12,859 bases of DNA from Methanobacterium sp. UBA8 (GTDB lineage Archaea > Methanobacteriota > Methanobacteria > Methanobacteriales > Methanobacteriaceae), in assembly GCA_002509665.1 (NCBI GenBank), contig DADN01000131.1, positions 4,009 to 16,867 of the forward strand. The letters run 5' to 3'. The position numbers and the translations under genes were made by a program. The notes under the pieces are model-generated. The model was not told the DNA's origin. It was given only the letters and a program-made list of their open reading frames with translations, and searched no databases. Below, piece by piece: positions 5,324 to 12,200 of the stretch; position 1 is the stretch's first letter; each line of letters begins with the position of its first letter.

Positions 5324-7227
5324 TAGAATAAACCACTTTCCTTTAATTTCTCTTCAGTCCACTGGGCACGCTTATCTACCTTTTCTTTAATCAATAATGT
5401 TAGAATAAACGCTATAACTGGGAATATGGTCAGATACAGGATATTGTACCAGTATGTACTCCATATGACTCCTGCAACTACTTCTCTTAGAGCTCCAACT
5501 GCATATGTGAGGGGTAGATATGGATGTATTGCCTGGAAAAATGGCGGCAGTATTTCCAGTGGGAAAATTCCTGCTGTTCCAGTAATTTGCAGCACAAGTA
5601 TTATGATTGCAAGTGCTTTTCCGGCGTTTCCAAATGCAGATGTCATTGAATAGACGATTATCATGGCACATACGCCAATATACAGCGTGGTCAAAATAAA
5701 CAGCAGTGTTGATGAAATCTGCACATGCAGGTATATTGACCCAATTGCAACTAATAATGCCTGTAGTATGGCTATTATTAAGAAGATTCCCATTCTTCCA
5801 AGATAGACGCTGGCGGCATTATATATTTTGCCTGTTTTTACCCTCATGCTTATCATTGCCACGGCTATAATACATCCTATCCAGAGGGATATTGGTATAT
5901 AGAATGGGGCTAGAGCAGATCCATAGTTATCAACAGGATACATGCTTTCTTTATCTAACTCTACAGGGCTTTCAAAGTAATTTTTAACATCACCCTGGTT
6001 AGTATCTGCTAATGCTATTAAGTTATCTATGTCTGCTACATTTATTGAGTTTAGTTTGGCTGCGGCTATTGGTATGGCGCTTTTAACTGTAGGCCATTTT
6101 GAGTTGACCAAACTTAACTTGGATGCTGCACTGTTGATTTTTTGATTTATACTTGCTTTGTTAGCTACGAGAGTATTTACTCCGTCATCCATTTCGTCAA
6201 TTAAGGTTTTTAGTTGTACTAGTTCTCCTTTTGGGTTTTTACCTTCTTTTATAGCAGTTTCTATCTTTTGTAATACAGCTAATGCTTGATTTCCATAGCC
6301 AATGTCAGTTTCAATTTGTGTGATGACTGGTTTTAACTGAGCATCCCCTGTTGCATTGTATAAAGTGGTTAAAATAGCATCAACGTATTTAAGGCCAGTT
6401 ATAGTTGTATTTAGCTGTGTTTCCATGTTTTGAACTTTACTTAAAGCTGCTTGAGGGTTGGATTCAATTTGATTATACAGTGAATCATAATTTTTCCTTA
6501 TAGCATTGGAATAGTTCTGTATCTCTGGCAACGCTGCGCTAACTTTAGGCCATATTTCCTGTATGGTACTCATATCTGAATTTGCTTCGGATATATCTGA
6601 GTTTATAGCACTTATTTTTCCATTTAACTCATTTACAAATGACCTTAATTTAAGGAATTCTGCTTTATTTTCTTTAGCTACATCTCCTACATCAGCAAGC
6701 TTACCAAAAATAATTCCGTCCACAGTTTTAACTATTTCACCATTAATTTTAGTTTGTATCTCATCTGCTCCGGCATTCGTAAGGCGTGGTGCAACTGGAT
6801 TTAATTTATCATTAGATATATATTGTATTTTTGCCTGTTGAGGGGTTGTAGTTTCAATTGAAAGTAAATCTTCACTGAAATTAGTTGGAATTATGAGTGC
6901 CGCGTAATATGTTCCATTTTTAACTCCATTTAAGGCAGTATCTTTGTCAACAAACTGCCAGCTAAAATTGGTATTGTTTTTCAGTTCGTCAACTAACGTG
7001 TTTCCAACGTTATAGTATGTACCATTAGTGGTATAACCGGAATCATTGTTAACTACAGCGACTTTAATATTTTGAGTTTCACTGTAGGGATCCCATGTTG
7101 CTTGCATGTTAAGTAATGCATAAAGTGTAGGTATACAGATAATTACTACTAATACAAATATGACTACTGGGTTACGTATAATGGCTTTAATATCATTTTT
7201 AAAGATTTCTGTTATCCCTTTTATCAT
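5323..7227 (-). CDS. YhgE/Pip-family membrane protein with ABC-2-type permease domain
   Basis: This 634-residue protein has one N-terminal membrane helix (about 20-40), a large extracytoplasmic region (about 43-438), and five C-terminal membrane segments (about 440-460, 478-500, 506-527, 534-556 and 593-613). A Pro-rich helix (PLEILPPFFQAIHPYLPLTYAVGALREVV) lies before the last. This is the plan of YhgE/Pip proteins, which include the Lactococcus phage infection protein Pip and the EsaA-like components of type VII secretion, and which carry an ABC-2 permease-like C-terminus. AVVNNDSG (57-64) after the first helix is typical. The outer region is helical and contains a 36-residue internal repeat (208-243 and 360-395). 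No ATPase gene is adjacent, so it may work alone or with a distant partner. It starts at ATG 7225-7227 behind GGAG. Its promoter has paired operators. Function in archaea is unknown; transport or surface contact is inference. Confidence 0.85.
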   Translation of the reverse strand: MIKGITEIFKNDIKAIIRNPVVIFVLVVIICIPTLYALLNMQATWDPYSETQNIKVAVVNNDSGYTTNGTYYNVGNTLVDELKNNTNFSWQFVDKDTALNGVKNGTYYAALIIPTNFSEDLLSIETTTPQQAKIQYISNDKLNPVAPRLTNAGADEIQTKINGEIVKTVDGIIFGKLADVGDVAKENKAEFLKLRSFVNELNGKISAINSDISEANSDMSTIQEIWPKVSAALPEIQNYSNAIRKNYDSLYNQIESNPQAALSKVQNMETQLNTTITGLKYVDAILTTLYNATGDAQLKPVITQIETDIGYGNQALAVLQKIETAIKEGKNPKGELVQLKTLIDEMDDGVNTLVANKASINQKINSAASKLSLVNSKWPTVKSAIPIAAAKLNSINVADIDNLIALADTNQGDVKNYFESPVELDKESMYPVDNYGSALAPFYIPISLWIGCIIAVAMISMRVKTGKIYNAASVYLGRMGIFLIIAILQALLVAIGSIYLHVQISSTLLFILTTLYIGVCAMIIVYSMTSAFGNAGKALAIIILVLQITGTAGIFPLEILPPFFQAIHPYLPLTYAVGALREVVAGVIWSTYWYNILYLTIFPVIAFILTLLIKEKVDKRAQWTEEKLKESGLF

Positions 7228-7287
7228 TAATCTCCGTCCTAATTTTTAAATTGTTATATTGAATAATTAATTGAATAATTGAGCATG

Positions 7288-7377
7288 GTAGTTATCCACG
7301 TGACAACTACGTAAAGAAATATATAAAGGACTACTAGGTATATAAACTTTTGGATAGTAGTTATGTTAAAAACTACT
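7288..7377 (-). promoter_or_regulatory. Promoter and operators of the YhgE-family gene
   Basis: The minus strand has two identical boxes TTTATATA at 7339-7346 and 7320-7327, 19 bases apart. The first has a good BRE (AAAAG); the second does not. Two inverted repeats bracket them. GTAGTT (7288-7293) and AACTAC (7305-7310) lie around an 11-base spacer with CACGTG. AGTAGTT (7356-7362) and AACTACT (7371-7377) lie around 8 bases. The upstream repeat sits next to the BRE; the downstream one covers the start expected from the second box (about 7299). The half-site recurs at the TrmB gene promoter (8329-8335), so TrmB regulation is inferred. Confidence 0.6.
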
Positions 7378-7505
7378 TATCAAAATTTCAAATAAACTTG
7401 TAAATATCTAAAATAATATTTAAAACAAGCTGTAAAAGAATAAATGTCAATTTATAATTAAAATAGGAATGTTTGAGTTTCTAAAATTTAAAAAGATAGT
7501 TTATT
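7378..7505. other. Spacer between the TrmB-like and YhgE-like genes
   Basis: The region right after the regulator's stop is T-rich on the minus strand (CTTTTTAAATTTTAG near 7484-7498) and could act as a terminator, but no clean hairpin was found. The separate promoter downstream indicates that the two genes are not a simple operon. Confidence 0.35.
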
Positions 7506-8309
7506 CTATTCTAATGGTACTTCTGGGGTGTGCTCCCATATTGCGCCAGCTATTATATTCACAAGACCTATAAGGTAAGGATTTTTTGATGTAACACCTG
7601 ACTTGGTCTTTCCAGGATAGGGTGGTACAAACATGAACTCTTTATTATCAATGAATATGAATATGGATTTGGCATACTGTTCTGGAGGTAGTGGGAGGCT
7701 ATCTAAATATTTGGAAAGATCACCGAAGTCTAAAACATCTATTTCCTGCCCGTCATGCACAGTTAAGTTTTTTAAGTTGTAACGACTTGCAATGGAAGTG
7801 TCCTTTCCAAATATTAATAATTCAATTTTTATGTCTTTGTTACTTACAAATGAAAGAAAATCTATATATTCTGTAGGGAGTAGGAGCTTTATTGACTTTT
7901 TGGCTTTATGCATTAACTCTTCCATACTGTGTTCTACATTATTTTCACCGAAAAGAGTCCATATAATTTCAGAATCTTCAGTTTCTAAATTACTTTTTTC
8001 AAGATGTTCCAGTTCTTTAAGCGCACTTTTTTCTGCATTTTTATGGACTGCTATAAGATGTTTAAGGGCTATCTTTGGTGGAACGGCCCTGTAAATTGCA
8101 GGTTTGGAACTGACCATCATTACCAGGCCCTTATCCATTAATCCTTTTAAACTTTGATATACGCTTGGTTTAGGCACGTTTAGATATTCATATATCCGTT
8201 TAACTTCTGCACGTTCAAATAATACTAAAGTAGAGTACACTTTTGCCTCGTATTCGGCCATACCCATGGTTTTCAATGATTCGATGAGGTTGGTTGATAT
8301 TTCATTCAT
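7506..8309 (-). CDS. TrmB-family transcriptional regulator
   Basis: This 267-residue DNA-binding protein has an N-terminal winged helix (about 7-78): MAEYEAKVYSTLVLFERAEVKRIYEYL, recognition helix near KPSVYQSLKGLMDKGLV (47-63), and wing MMVSSKPAIYRAVPP. A helical linker (80-108) should form the dimer coiled coil. Residues 114-260 form the effector-type domain seen after TrmB winged helices (KSIKLLLPTEYIDFL, IKIELLIFG). It lacks the extra length of sugar-binding TrmB proteins of about 340 residues, so the ligand is unlikely to be a sugar by default. The ATG at 8307-8309 has only a weak AGGATC upstream. It likely regulates the YhgE-like gene that follows on the same strand, and itself, through shared AGTAGTT half-sites. 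Family is secure; targets are inferred. The archaeal TrmB name covers both repressors and activators. Confidence 0.85.
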   Translation of the reverse strand: MNEISTNLIESLKTMGMAEYEAKVYSTLVLFERAEVKRIYEYLNVPKPSVYQSLKGLMDKGLVMMVSSKPAIYRAVPPKIALKHLIAVHKNAEKSALKELEHLEKSNLETEDSEIIWTLFGENNVEHSMEELMHKAKKSIKLLLPTEYIDFLSFVSNKDIKIELLIFGKDTSIASRYNLKNLTVHDGQEIDVLDFGDLSKYLDSLPLPPEQYAKSIFIFIDNKEFMFVPPYPGKTKSGVTSKNPYLIGLVNIIAGAIWEHTPEVPLE

Positions 8310-8328
8310 ATTAATAGATCCTAAATTT

Positions 8329-8367
8329 AGTAGTTTTTAACTAAACTAATATAGATCAGTTATAAAG
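8329..8367 (-). promoter_or_regulatory. Putative promoter and autoregulatory site of the TrmB-like gene
   Basis: The minus strand carries CTTTATAA (8360-8367) as a TATA-like box, placing the start near 8338. AGTAGTT (8329-8335), identical to the half-site upstream of the YhgE-like gene, and AACTA (8339-8343) lie exactly over that start with a 3-base spacer. Autorepression is an inference from the position. Confidence 0.45.
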
Positions 8368-8454
8368 ATAAAAATTACGGTTGTCAAAAATAATGGAGAT
8401 ATTCATTTTCAGAATTAAAGCGTTAATTATGGTTTTAATTAGATTATTAATAGT

Positions 8455-9294
8455 TTAAAGCTGTTTTGATTTCATTGAGTTTATATACCAGTCTATAATT
8501 TCTCGGGATATGCTCATATTTGAAGGTAACTCTGGAAGATTATTCACATCAAACCATTTTGCATCTGTTATCTCATAGTTATCAACGCTTATTTCGCCAC
8601 TTTTATAATCTGATATAAAACCAATCATCAACGAATGAGGGAATGGCCATGGCTGACTTCCAAAATATCTTATATTTTTAACCTCTAAGCCTACCTCTTC
8701 CATAACTTCTCGTGTTACACATTCTTCAAGGGTCTCTCCAGGTTCTACAAAACCTGCAATAATACTGTACCAGTTTTCGGGGAAATTACTGCCGCGGGCC
8801 AGGAGAATTTTATCATCCTTTAATACTGCGGTTATTATGGCTGGAGAAATACGTGTGTAACTTATAAATCCGCATTCTGGACAAATCTTTGCATTTTCAC
8901 CTTCCACAGCTTCTGTCTGAGTGCCGCACCTACCGCAGTACTGGTGTGTCTGATCCCAGTTTACAATCTGAAAAGCTTTTCCTGCCAAGAGGAATATATC
9001 TTCATCTAAAACACCGTATAATGAGCGTAAATCTCTAAAATTCATTTTTTTCAATTCATTCATTTCAGAATTAACTTCTGCAGAGTAACAGGGATATCCA
9101 TCTAATGTTCCGAGATACTGGGTTCTAATTGGAAAAATATCAAGTTCTTCCATACTTTTTACATGGGGAATCTTAATATCATTTTTATCAGTTATCAACA
9201 ATTTATCCTGGTTAAACACGAACCAGTATGCGCAATTATTTTTTTTGGGCATAACTGCAGGAATGTACCGCCTGTAAACGCTTTCTCTTGACAT
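8455..9294 (-). CDS. nudC: NADH pyrophosphatase, NudC-type Nudix hydrolase
   Basis: This 279-residue enzyme hydrolyses NAD(H) to NMN(H) and AMP, and bacterial NudC also removes NAD caps from RNA. The domains are in the canonical order: an N-terminal NUDIX-like domain (about 1-113), a zinc ribbon with Cys120/Cys123 and Cys138/Cys141 (CGRCG, CPECG), and a Nudix domain. The Nudix box runs from Gly181 to Leu203 (GFVEPGE, then REVMEEVGL), with all Gx5Ex7REUxEExGU positions present. SQPWPFPHS (213-221) is the motif that marks NADH-type members. Length is slightly above the 257 residues of E. coli NudC. The ATG at 9292-9294 has no strong ribosome site; a perfect GGTTAA/TTAACC repeat touches it instead. 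Met15 is a possible later start but lacks a better site. The enzyme is cytosolic. It stands alone; the upstream spacer is 351 bases. RNA decapping in archaea is not established by sequence. Confidence 0.93.
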   Translation of the reverse strand: MSRESVYRRYIPAVMPKKNNCAYWFVFNQDKLLITDKNDIKIPHVKSMEELDIFPIRTQYLGTLDGYPCYSAEVNSEMNELKKMNFRDLRSLYGVLDEDIFLLAGKAFQIVNWDQTHQYCGRCGTQTEAVEGENAKICPECGFISYTRISPAIITAVLKDDKILLARGSNFPENWYSIIAGFVEPGETLEECVTREVMEEVGLEVKNIRYFGSQPWPFPHSLMIGFISDYKSGEISVDNYEITDAKWFDVNNLPELPSNMSISREIIDWYINSMKSKQL

Positions 9295-9313
9295 GGTTAA
9301 TAATAATTTAACC
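9295..9313 (-). promoter_or_regulatory. Inverted repeat abutting the nudC start codon
   Basis: GGTTAA (9295-9300) and TTAACC (9308-9313) are perfect arms around 7 bases. On the minus strand the right arm is immediately followed by the ATG. This is where a ribosome site would be expected; the only purine-rich match is a weak AAGG further up. It may be an operator or a start-occluding hairpin. Confidence 0.4.
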
Positions 9314-9645
9314 TTTTGATAAATAGTTATTCGTACATGCTATCTAAATTATAGTTGGATGTCCAGTATTATATGTTCAATATGATAAATTATGCAATAA
9401 TTTGTAAAATCACTATGATAAACAATTTTTCATTATTTTAAAAATTTTTATCTTTGTTTTTAAAAAAGTAATATGTCACCTTAAATTCCCAATTTAAATT
9501 TTTCTATTTAAGTCCAATAAAAAGAAACATATATGTATAAAACATAAATAACATTGCTTATTTTACCATATCTGAAAAATTTTAAGATTAGAACTAAAGT
9601 TTAGTATATGGTATAATTAAATTATTAAAAGGAGAGAAAAATTAA
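9314..9645. other. AT-rich spacer between divergent nudC and the 91-residue protein gene
   Basis: No gene is supported. CATATATGTATAAAAC around 9527-9542 and AAAGTTTAGTATATGG at 9596-9611 are candidate + strand promoter elements for the downstream gene. GGAGAG (9631-9636) is its ribosome site. Confidence 0.4.
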
Positions 9646-9921
9646 ATGGTAGATGCACAGTTTTATGAAAAATTAATTGAAATATCAAACTTTATGGAAG
9701 AAAAAGGTGATGGAATTAGTTATATCCGTAATGAAGCTGATTACTACACAATTGGAACAAGAAAATACAGTGAAGAAATAGCCAAATTCCTTGATGAAAA
9801 TGTGGAAAAATGGGAAGGTAGTGAAGATTACGTAAACGAAAATAAAAAGAAAGGAAAGAGATCCGAAGCCTCAAAAAGAATTGGTTACATCTGGAAAATT
9901 CCACTCACTGCAGCAAAATAA
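9646..9921 (+). CDS. Small charged protein, unknown function
   Basis: This 91-residue protein begins MVDAQFYEKLIEISNFMEEKG. The ATG lies 9 bases after a GGAGAG ribosome site (9631-9636), so the start is firm. Residues 4-20 form a predicted amphipathic helix, residues 22-36 (DGISYIRNEADYYTI) could be strand and turn, and 41-56 (SEEIAKFLDENVEKWE) form a second helix. A Lys-rich stretch (66-73, KKKGKRSE) is followed by a mostly hydrophobic C-terminus (IGYIWKIPLTAAK). There is no cysteine, so no zinc or iron-sulfur site. No family is recognised. Candidate TATA sequences precede it, and it is monocistronic. Codon use looks ordinary for the window. It is probably a real cytoplasmic protein of limited phylogenetic distribution, which is inference. 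Confidence 0.7.
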   Translation: MVDAQFYEKLIEISNFMEEKGDGISYIRNEADYYTIGTRKYSEEIAKFLDENVEKWEGSEDYVNENKKKGKRSEASKRIGYIWKIPLTAAK

Positions 9922-10252
9922 ATATTAACTTGCATAATAATTTTTTATGGGCTAAAATATATTTCACGCTCATTGCTCGAATATTATATTGTGTATTTAA
10001 ATTCAATAACCAAACAGGTCTCTTTTATTAATTTAGACGCAGTAAATGTTTTTGCATGTTATATAAGCGTAATATTGACATTTCCAGGTCCGTGAATTAT
10101 TAATTTTGTTCATGATAACAGTTTGTCAAATTTAATGACTAACAGACATGAAAACTGGTACATTTAAAGGAGTAGTAAATTAAATTGGAACTACTTAGCA
10201 ATTGATTGCTACATAATTAAATAAATGCTTTTATTTTTAAAATTATAGAAAT
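9922..10252. other. Spacer with paired AGTAG/CTACT and TAGCAAT repeats
   Basis: No gene is supported. AGTAGTA (10171-10177) and AACTACT (10189-10195) form an imperfect inverted repeat with an 11-base spacer, similar to the site upstream of the YhgE-like gene. Right next to it, TAGCAAT (10196-10202) and ATTGCTA (10205-10211) form a tight 7-base palindrome. An AAAGGAGTAG sequence at 10166-10175 looks like a ribosome site but leads to no ORF. Confidence 0.4.
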
Positions 10253-10292
10253 AATGAGAGGTTATAATGGTATTTTACCACTATCTCTCATT
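10253..10292 (-). terminator. Two-tier stem-loop over the stop of the 71-residue protein gene
   Basis: AATGAGAG (10253-10260) pairs with CTCTCATT (10285-10292), and inside it TGGTA (10268-10272) pairs with TACCA (10276-10280). The structure spans the last codons and stop (10262-10264) of the minus-strand gene and is followed on that strand by ATTTCTATAATTTT. It is a plausible 3' end structure. Confidence 0.45.
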
Positions 10293-10477
10293 GAAGCTAA
10301 TCTGCTGGTAATTATGGTCTTTGCTATTAAGAGATCATGATTTTTCCCTTTACATACTGCAATTTCGGCTTCAATTTGTTGAAGTAGTTCTTTTAACCCT
10401 TTTGGGCTACATTTACTTGCCTTTTTTAAATAATCCTCTGATTCATTTTTGTTTTCTGTCTTTTTCCTGAATTTCAT
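10262..10477 (-). CDS. Small basic helical protein, unknown function
   Basis: This 71-residue protein starts MKFRKKTENKNESEDYLKKA. It has a highly charged N-terminus (1-20), then two predicted helices: residues 26-43 (GLKELLQQIEAEIAVCK) and 45-64 (NHDLLIAKTIITSRLASMR). Two cysteines (23 and 42) are isolated and not in a metal-binding pattern. A helical hairpin is the likely fold. The ribosome site is weak (GGAATGA, about 8 bases before the ATG at 10475-10477), which lowers confidence in the start. TATA-like CCGTTTATATTG lies upstream on the minus strand near 10517-10528. No family is recognised. The amphipathic pattern and absence of a better ORF on the other strand favour a real gene. Confidence 0.6.
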   Translation of the reverse strand: MKFRKKTENKNESEDYLKKASKCSPKGLKELLQQIEAEIAVCKGKNHDLLIAKTIITSRLASMRDSGKIPL

Positions 10478-10852
10478 TTGTGGTCATTCCAATTTTTGAT
10501 ATTAGATATAATTTAACAATATAAACGGAGATAGGCTATTCTAAATGTATGAAAACCTCCATTTTAGTCAACTTTTATTAAAAAAGAAATATGAATCCTG
10601 ATTTAAATGGTTAAAACTGGATTCTAAATAGATATAATCGTAATTAAGGGATATAATGAAGATGTTTTTAATCAAATATAAACTTTTTTACTGAAAATAG
10701 TAGTAATTTTTGTTAAATATTTAGTACATATCTGTACCAGTTTGTAAAATTAAGTGGTAATACATAATTTATTTTTTAGTTAGAAATAGTTAAATGAAAC
10801 TTTAATTTGATATTCCTTTTAAAAAACAGCTTTTATGAATTAAAATTTTTTT
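10478..10852. other. AT-rich spacer, no gene seen
   Basis: The region between the 71-residue protein gene and the alba terminator holds only candidate promoter sequence for the former near 10517-10528 (minus strand). A perfect GGAGGTTTTC occurs on the minus strand at 10550-10559, but no start codon and frame follow it. Confidence 0.4.
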
Positions 10853-10878
10853 AAAAAGAGAAAAAAAATTTCTCTTTA
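10853..10878 (-). terminator. alba terminator hairpin
   Basis: AAAGAGAAA (10855-10863) pairs perfectly with TTTCTCTTT (10869-10877) around AAAAA. On the minus strand this gives a 9-base stem about 30 bases after the alba stop, followed by T5 then A7 and TTTT. Confidence 0.55.
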
Positions 10879-10909
10879 AATAAGAGGTTCTATATGAATT
10901 TTTAGTTTA

Positions 10910-11182
10910 CTATTTGCTGAGTTGTATTTCGATAGCTGAAACATTACTGTTTGATCCTTCCATACTTGATACTTGTTCTGTGCTGATACCTATGGCTCCA
11001 AGTTTTGCTTCTGTTATAAATCGGTTTCTTACAATTTCGGCGACATCAACCGCCCTACTTATGGCTCTTCCACGTGCTTTTAACATAACTTCTGAAGTTC
11101 CGCCATTCATTTGAGTTACTACAGCTAAAACATAGTTCATTACAGGTTTATTTCCAATGTATACCACATTTTCTTCTGACAT
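10910..11182 (-). CDS. albA: Alba-family chromatin / nucleic-acid-binding protein
   Basis: This 90-residue protein is an abundant archaeal DNA- and RNA-binding dimer that coats and bridges nucleic acid. Residues 6-20 ([15 protein letters not shown]) and 31-45 ([15 protein letters not shown]) match the Alba signature closely; the end is SAIEIQLSK, as in family members of 88-97 residues. In Sulfolobus Alba the loop reads KK with acetylated Lys16; here it reads Asn11-Lys12, so the modified lysine is absent, as is common in euryarchaeal proteins. The ATG at 11180-11182 is chosen over an in-frame TTG at 11195 because GGAGGT (11190-11195) lies just before it and would otherwise be coding. A minus-strand TATA-like TATATAAT tract (11237-11244) predicts a leader of about 35 bases. 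A hairpin terminator follows. Neighbours are small unknown genes, so it is monocistronic. Confidence 0.95.
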   Translation of the reverse strand: MSEENVVYIGNKPVMNYVLAVVTQMNGGTSEVMLKARGRAISRAVDVAEIVRNRFITEAKLGAIGISTEQVSSMEGSNSNVSAIEIQLSK

Positions 11183-11310
11183 CTTTTTAACCTCCAAGAA
11201 AAAAAACTTCTAGTATTAACATATTTAGATTTAGTATTATATACATTTATGTATTTAAGATTCAGATTATAGTTAATAACGAATTAAGAAGTAGTGTATG
11301 CTGATCTACA
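11183..11310 (-). promoter_or_regulatory. alba promoter and leader
   Basis: On the minus strand AAATGTATATAAT (11237-11249) is a good TATA-type element, and ATACAT (11241-11246) with ATGTAT (11249-11254) makes an inverted repeat over it. The predicted start is near 11217. GGAGGT at 11190-11195 is the ribosome site, 7 bases before the ATG. Confidence 0.5.
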
Positions 11311-11329
11311 TAATCTTAAGATTAATCTT
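11311..11329. repeat. Overlapping palindromes upstream of alba
   Basis: TAATCTTAAGATTA (11311-11324) is a perfect 14-base palindrome, and AAGATTAATCTT (11318-11329) is a perfect 12-base palindrome that overlaps it by seven bases. Together they are three alternating copies of a TAATCTT half-site. It may be an operator about 65 bases upstream of the alba TATA box. Confidence 0.4.
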
Positions 11330-11555
11330 TAATTCTAAACTTTTAAATATATTTTATTAAGGAGAATTTATGTTGAAATAGTAATTTAATTGGTATATTC
11401 TCTTGTAGATTTGTTTAAAAATGGTTATGGTGTCTGGTTATCTTAGAATAGGATTATCTATATTTTAAATTATGATCAGACCTTAAAAATAATCTGTTAA
11501 ATTATAAACGAAAAATAAGAGGGTTAATATAAAAGCAAGCGATATAGAAATTAGG
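11330..11555. other. AT-rich spacer, no gene seen
   Basis: No ORF with a ribosome site was found on either strand. The stretch lies between the upstream end of alba and the 3' end of the 65-residue protein gene. Confidence 0.4.
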
Positions 11556-11753
11556 CTAATAAAAATTCAATTTCTGCAGTGCAGGCCTTATATCTATAGT
11601 AATATACTTATCTAACCCTGTTATCATTTCTTTTGCTTCTTTCATTCTTTGCACGATTTCCATCATCTCTGCAGGTTCTAGATAGTCCCATAACGAATTG
11701 TCGTTTTTTAATTTGACTATAATGTTCCACCAATTTACTACAGTATTTTTCAT
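11556..11753 (-). CDS. Small acidic/helical protein, unknown function
   Basis: This 65-residue protein begins MKNTVVNWWNIIVKLKNDN. The start is unusually well supported: the minus strand has GAGGTGATAG (11757-11766) just before the ATG at 11751-11753, an extended match to the anti-Shine-Dalgarno sequence. Trp8 and Trp9, with Trp22, give an aromatic N-terminal half; residues 26-44 (EPAEMMEIVQRMKEAKEMI) form an amphipathic helix, and the tail (ITIDIRPALQKLNFY) may add a strand and helix. There is no cysteine or histidine, and no family is recognised. It is monocistronic. The strong ribosome site suggests efficient translation; its role is unknown. Confidence 0.72.
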   Translation of the reverse strand: MKNTVVNWWNIIVKLKNDNSLWDYLEPAEMMEIVQRMKEAKEMITGLDKYITIDIRPALQKLNFY

Positions 11754-11766
11754 TATCTATCACCTC

Positions 11767-12200
11767 GAAATTAATAAAAATAACAGAAATATTCAGTATT
11801 ATCCGGGATTATGTAATCAGTATGAAATGTTACACTTTGGAAATATACTAACATATTGTATCTAAATCATTAATAAGCTTTTCTATACGGGTATAATAGT
11901 ATTACGCTCTCTGGCTATATATTATTACTCTAATCAAAGTATTTGACCTTTAAAATTAATTTTATTTATGTTTCAAAACTATAATGGGAATTTAGGGGTA
12001 AATTTAAAATGATTGAATTTTTCAATCTATTTCGATAAACTTTAAAATAGATTTCAAGAATTACATCTTTTAATAGATTATATAATTCAGTAACTAATTA
12101 TAAACTAAATGTGTTAATATCTACTTAAATCTGGCTGGATTTTAAAACAAATTTATTTATGAAATTAATTTAAGCTATTAAGTATAATTAAAAATGCTAT
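11767..12200. other. Spacer with overlapping hairpins and a 9-codon ORF
   Basis: GATTA (11807-11811) and TAATC (11814-11818) form a small palindrome. On the + strand a TATA-like CTATATATT tract near 11913 could start an RNA near 11940. AGGGG (11994-11998) precedes an ORF of nine codons (12009-12038, MIEFFNLFR). GATTGAA/TTCAATC (12011-12017/12021-12027) and AATCTATTT/AAATAGATT (12024-12032/12045-12053) form two hairpins that share 12024-12027, so only one can form fully. No + strand gene follows. Confidence 0.35.

Noticed and set aside
5387..5671. 94-codon minus-strand ORF inside the YhgE-family gene
   Set aside because: It lies in another frame of a gene with clear membrane-domain structure, and its Cys/His-rich composition is typical of shadow translation.
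10550..10559. Perfect minus-strand GGAGGT ribosome-type sequence
   Set aside because: No ATG, GTG or TTG with an open frame follows at suitable spacing.
11830..11844. TTACACTTTGGAAA, similar to the Cdc6/Orc1 origin box TTTACACTTGAAA
   Set aside because: It is a single imperfect copy with an insertion and no clustered repeats or cdc6 gene nearby, so an origin is not claimed.
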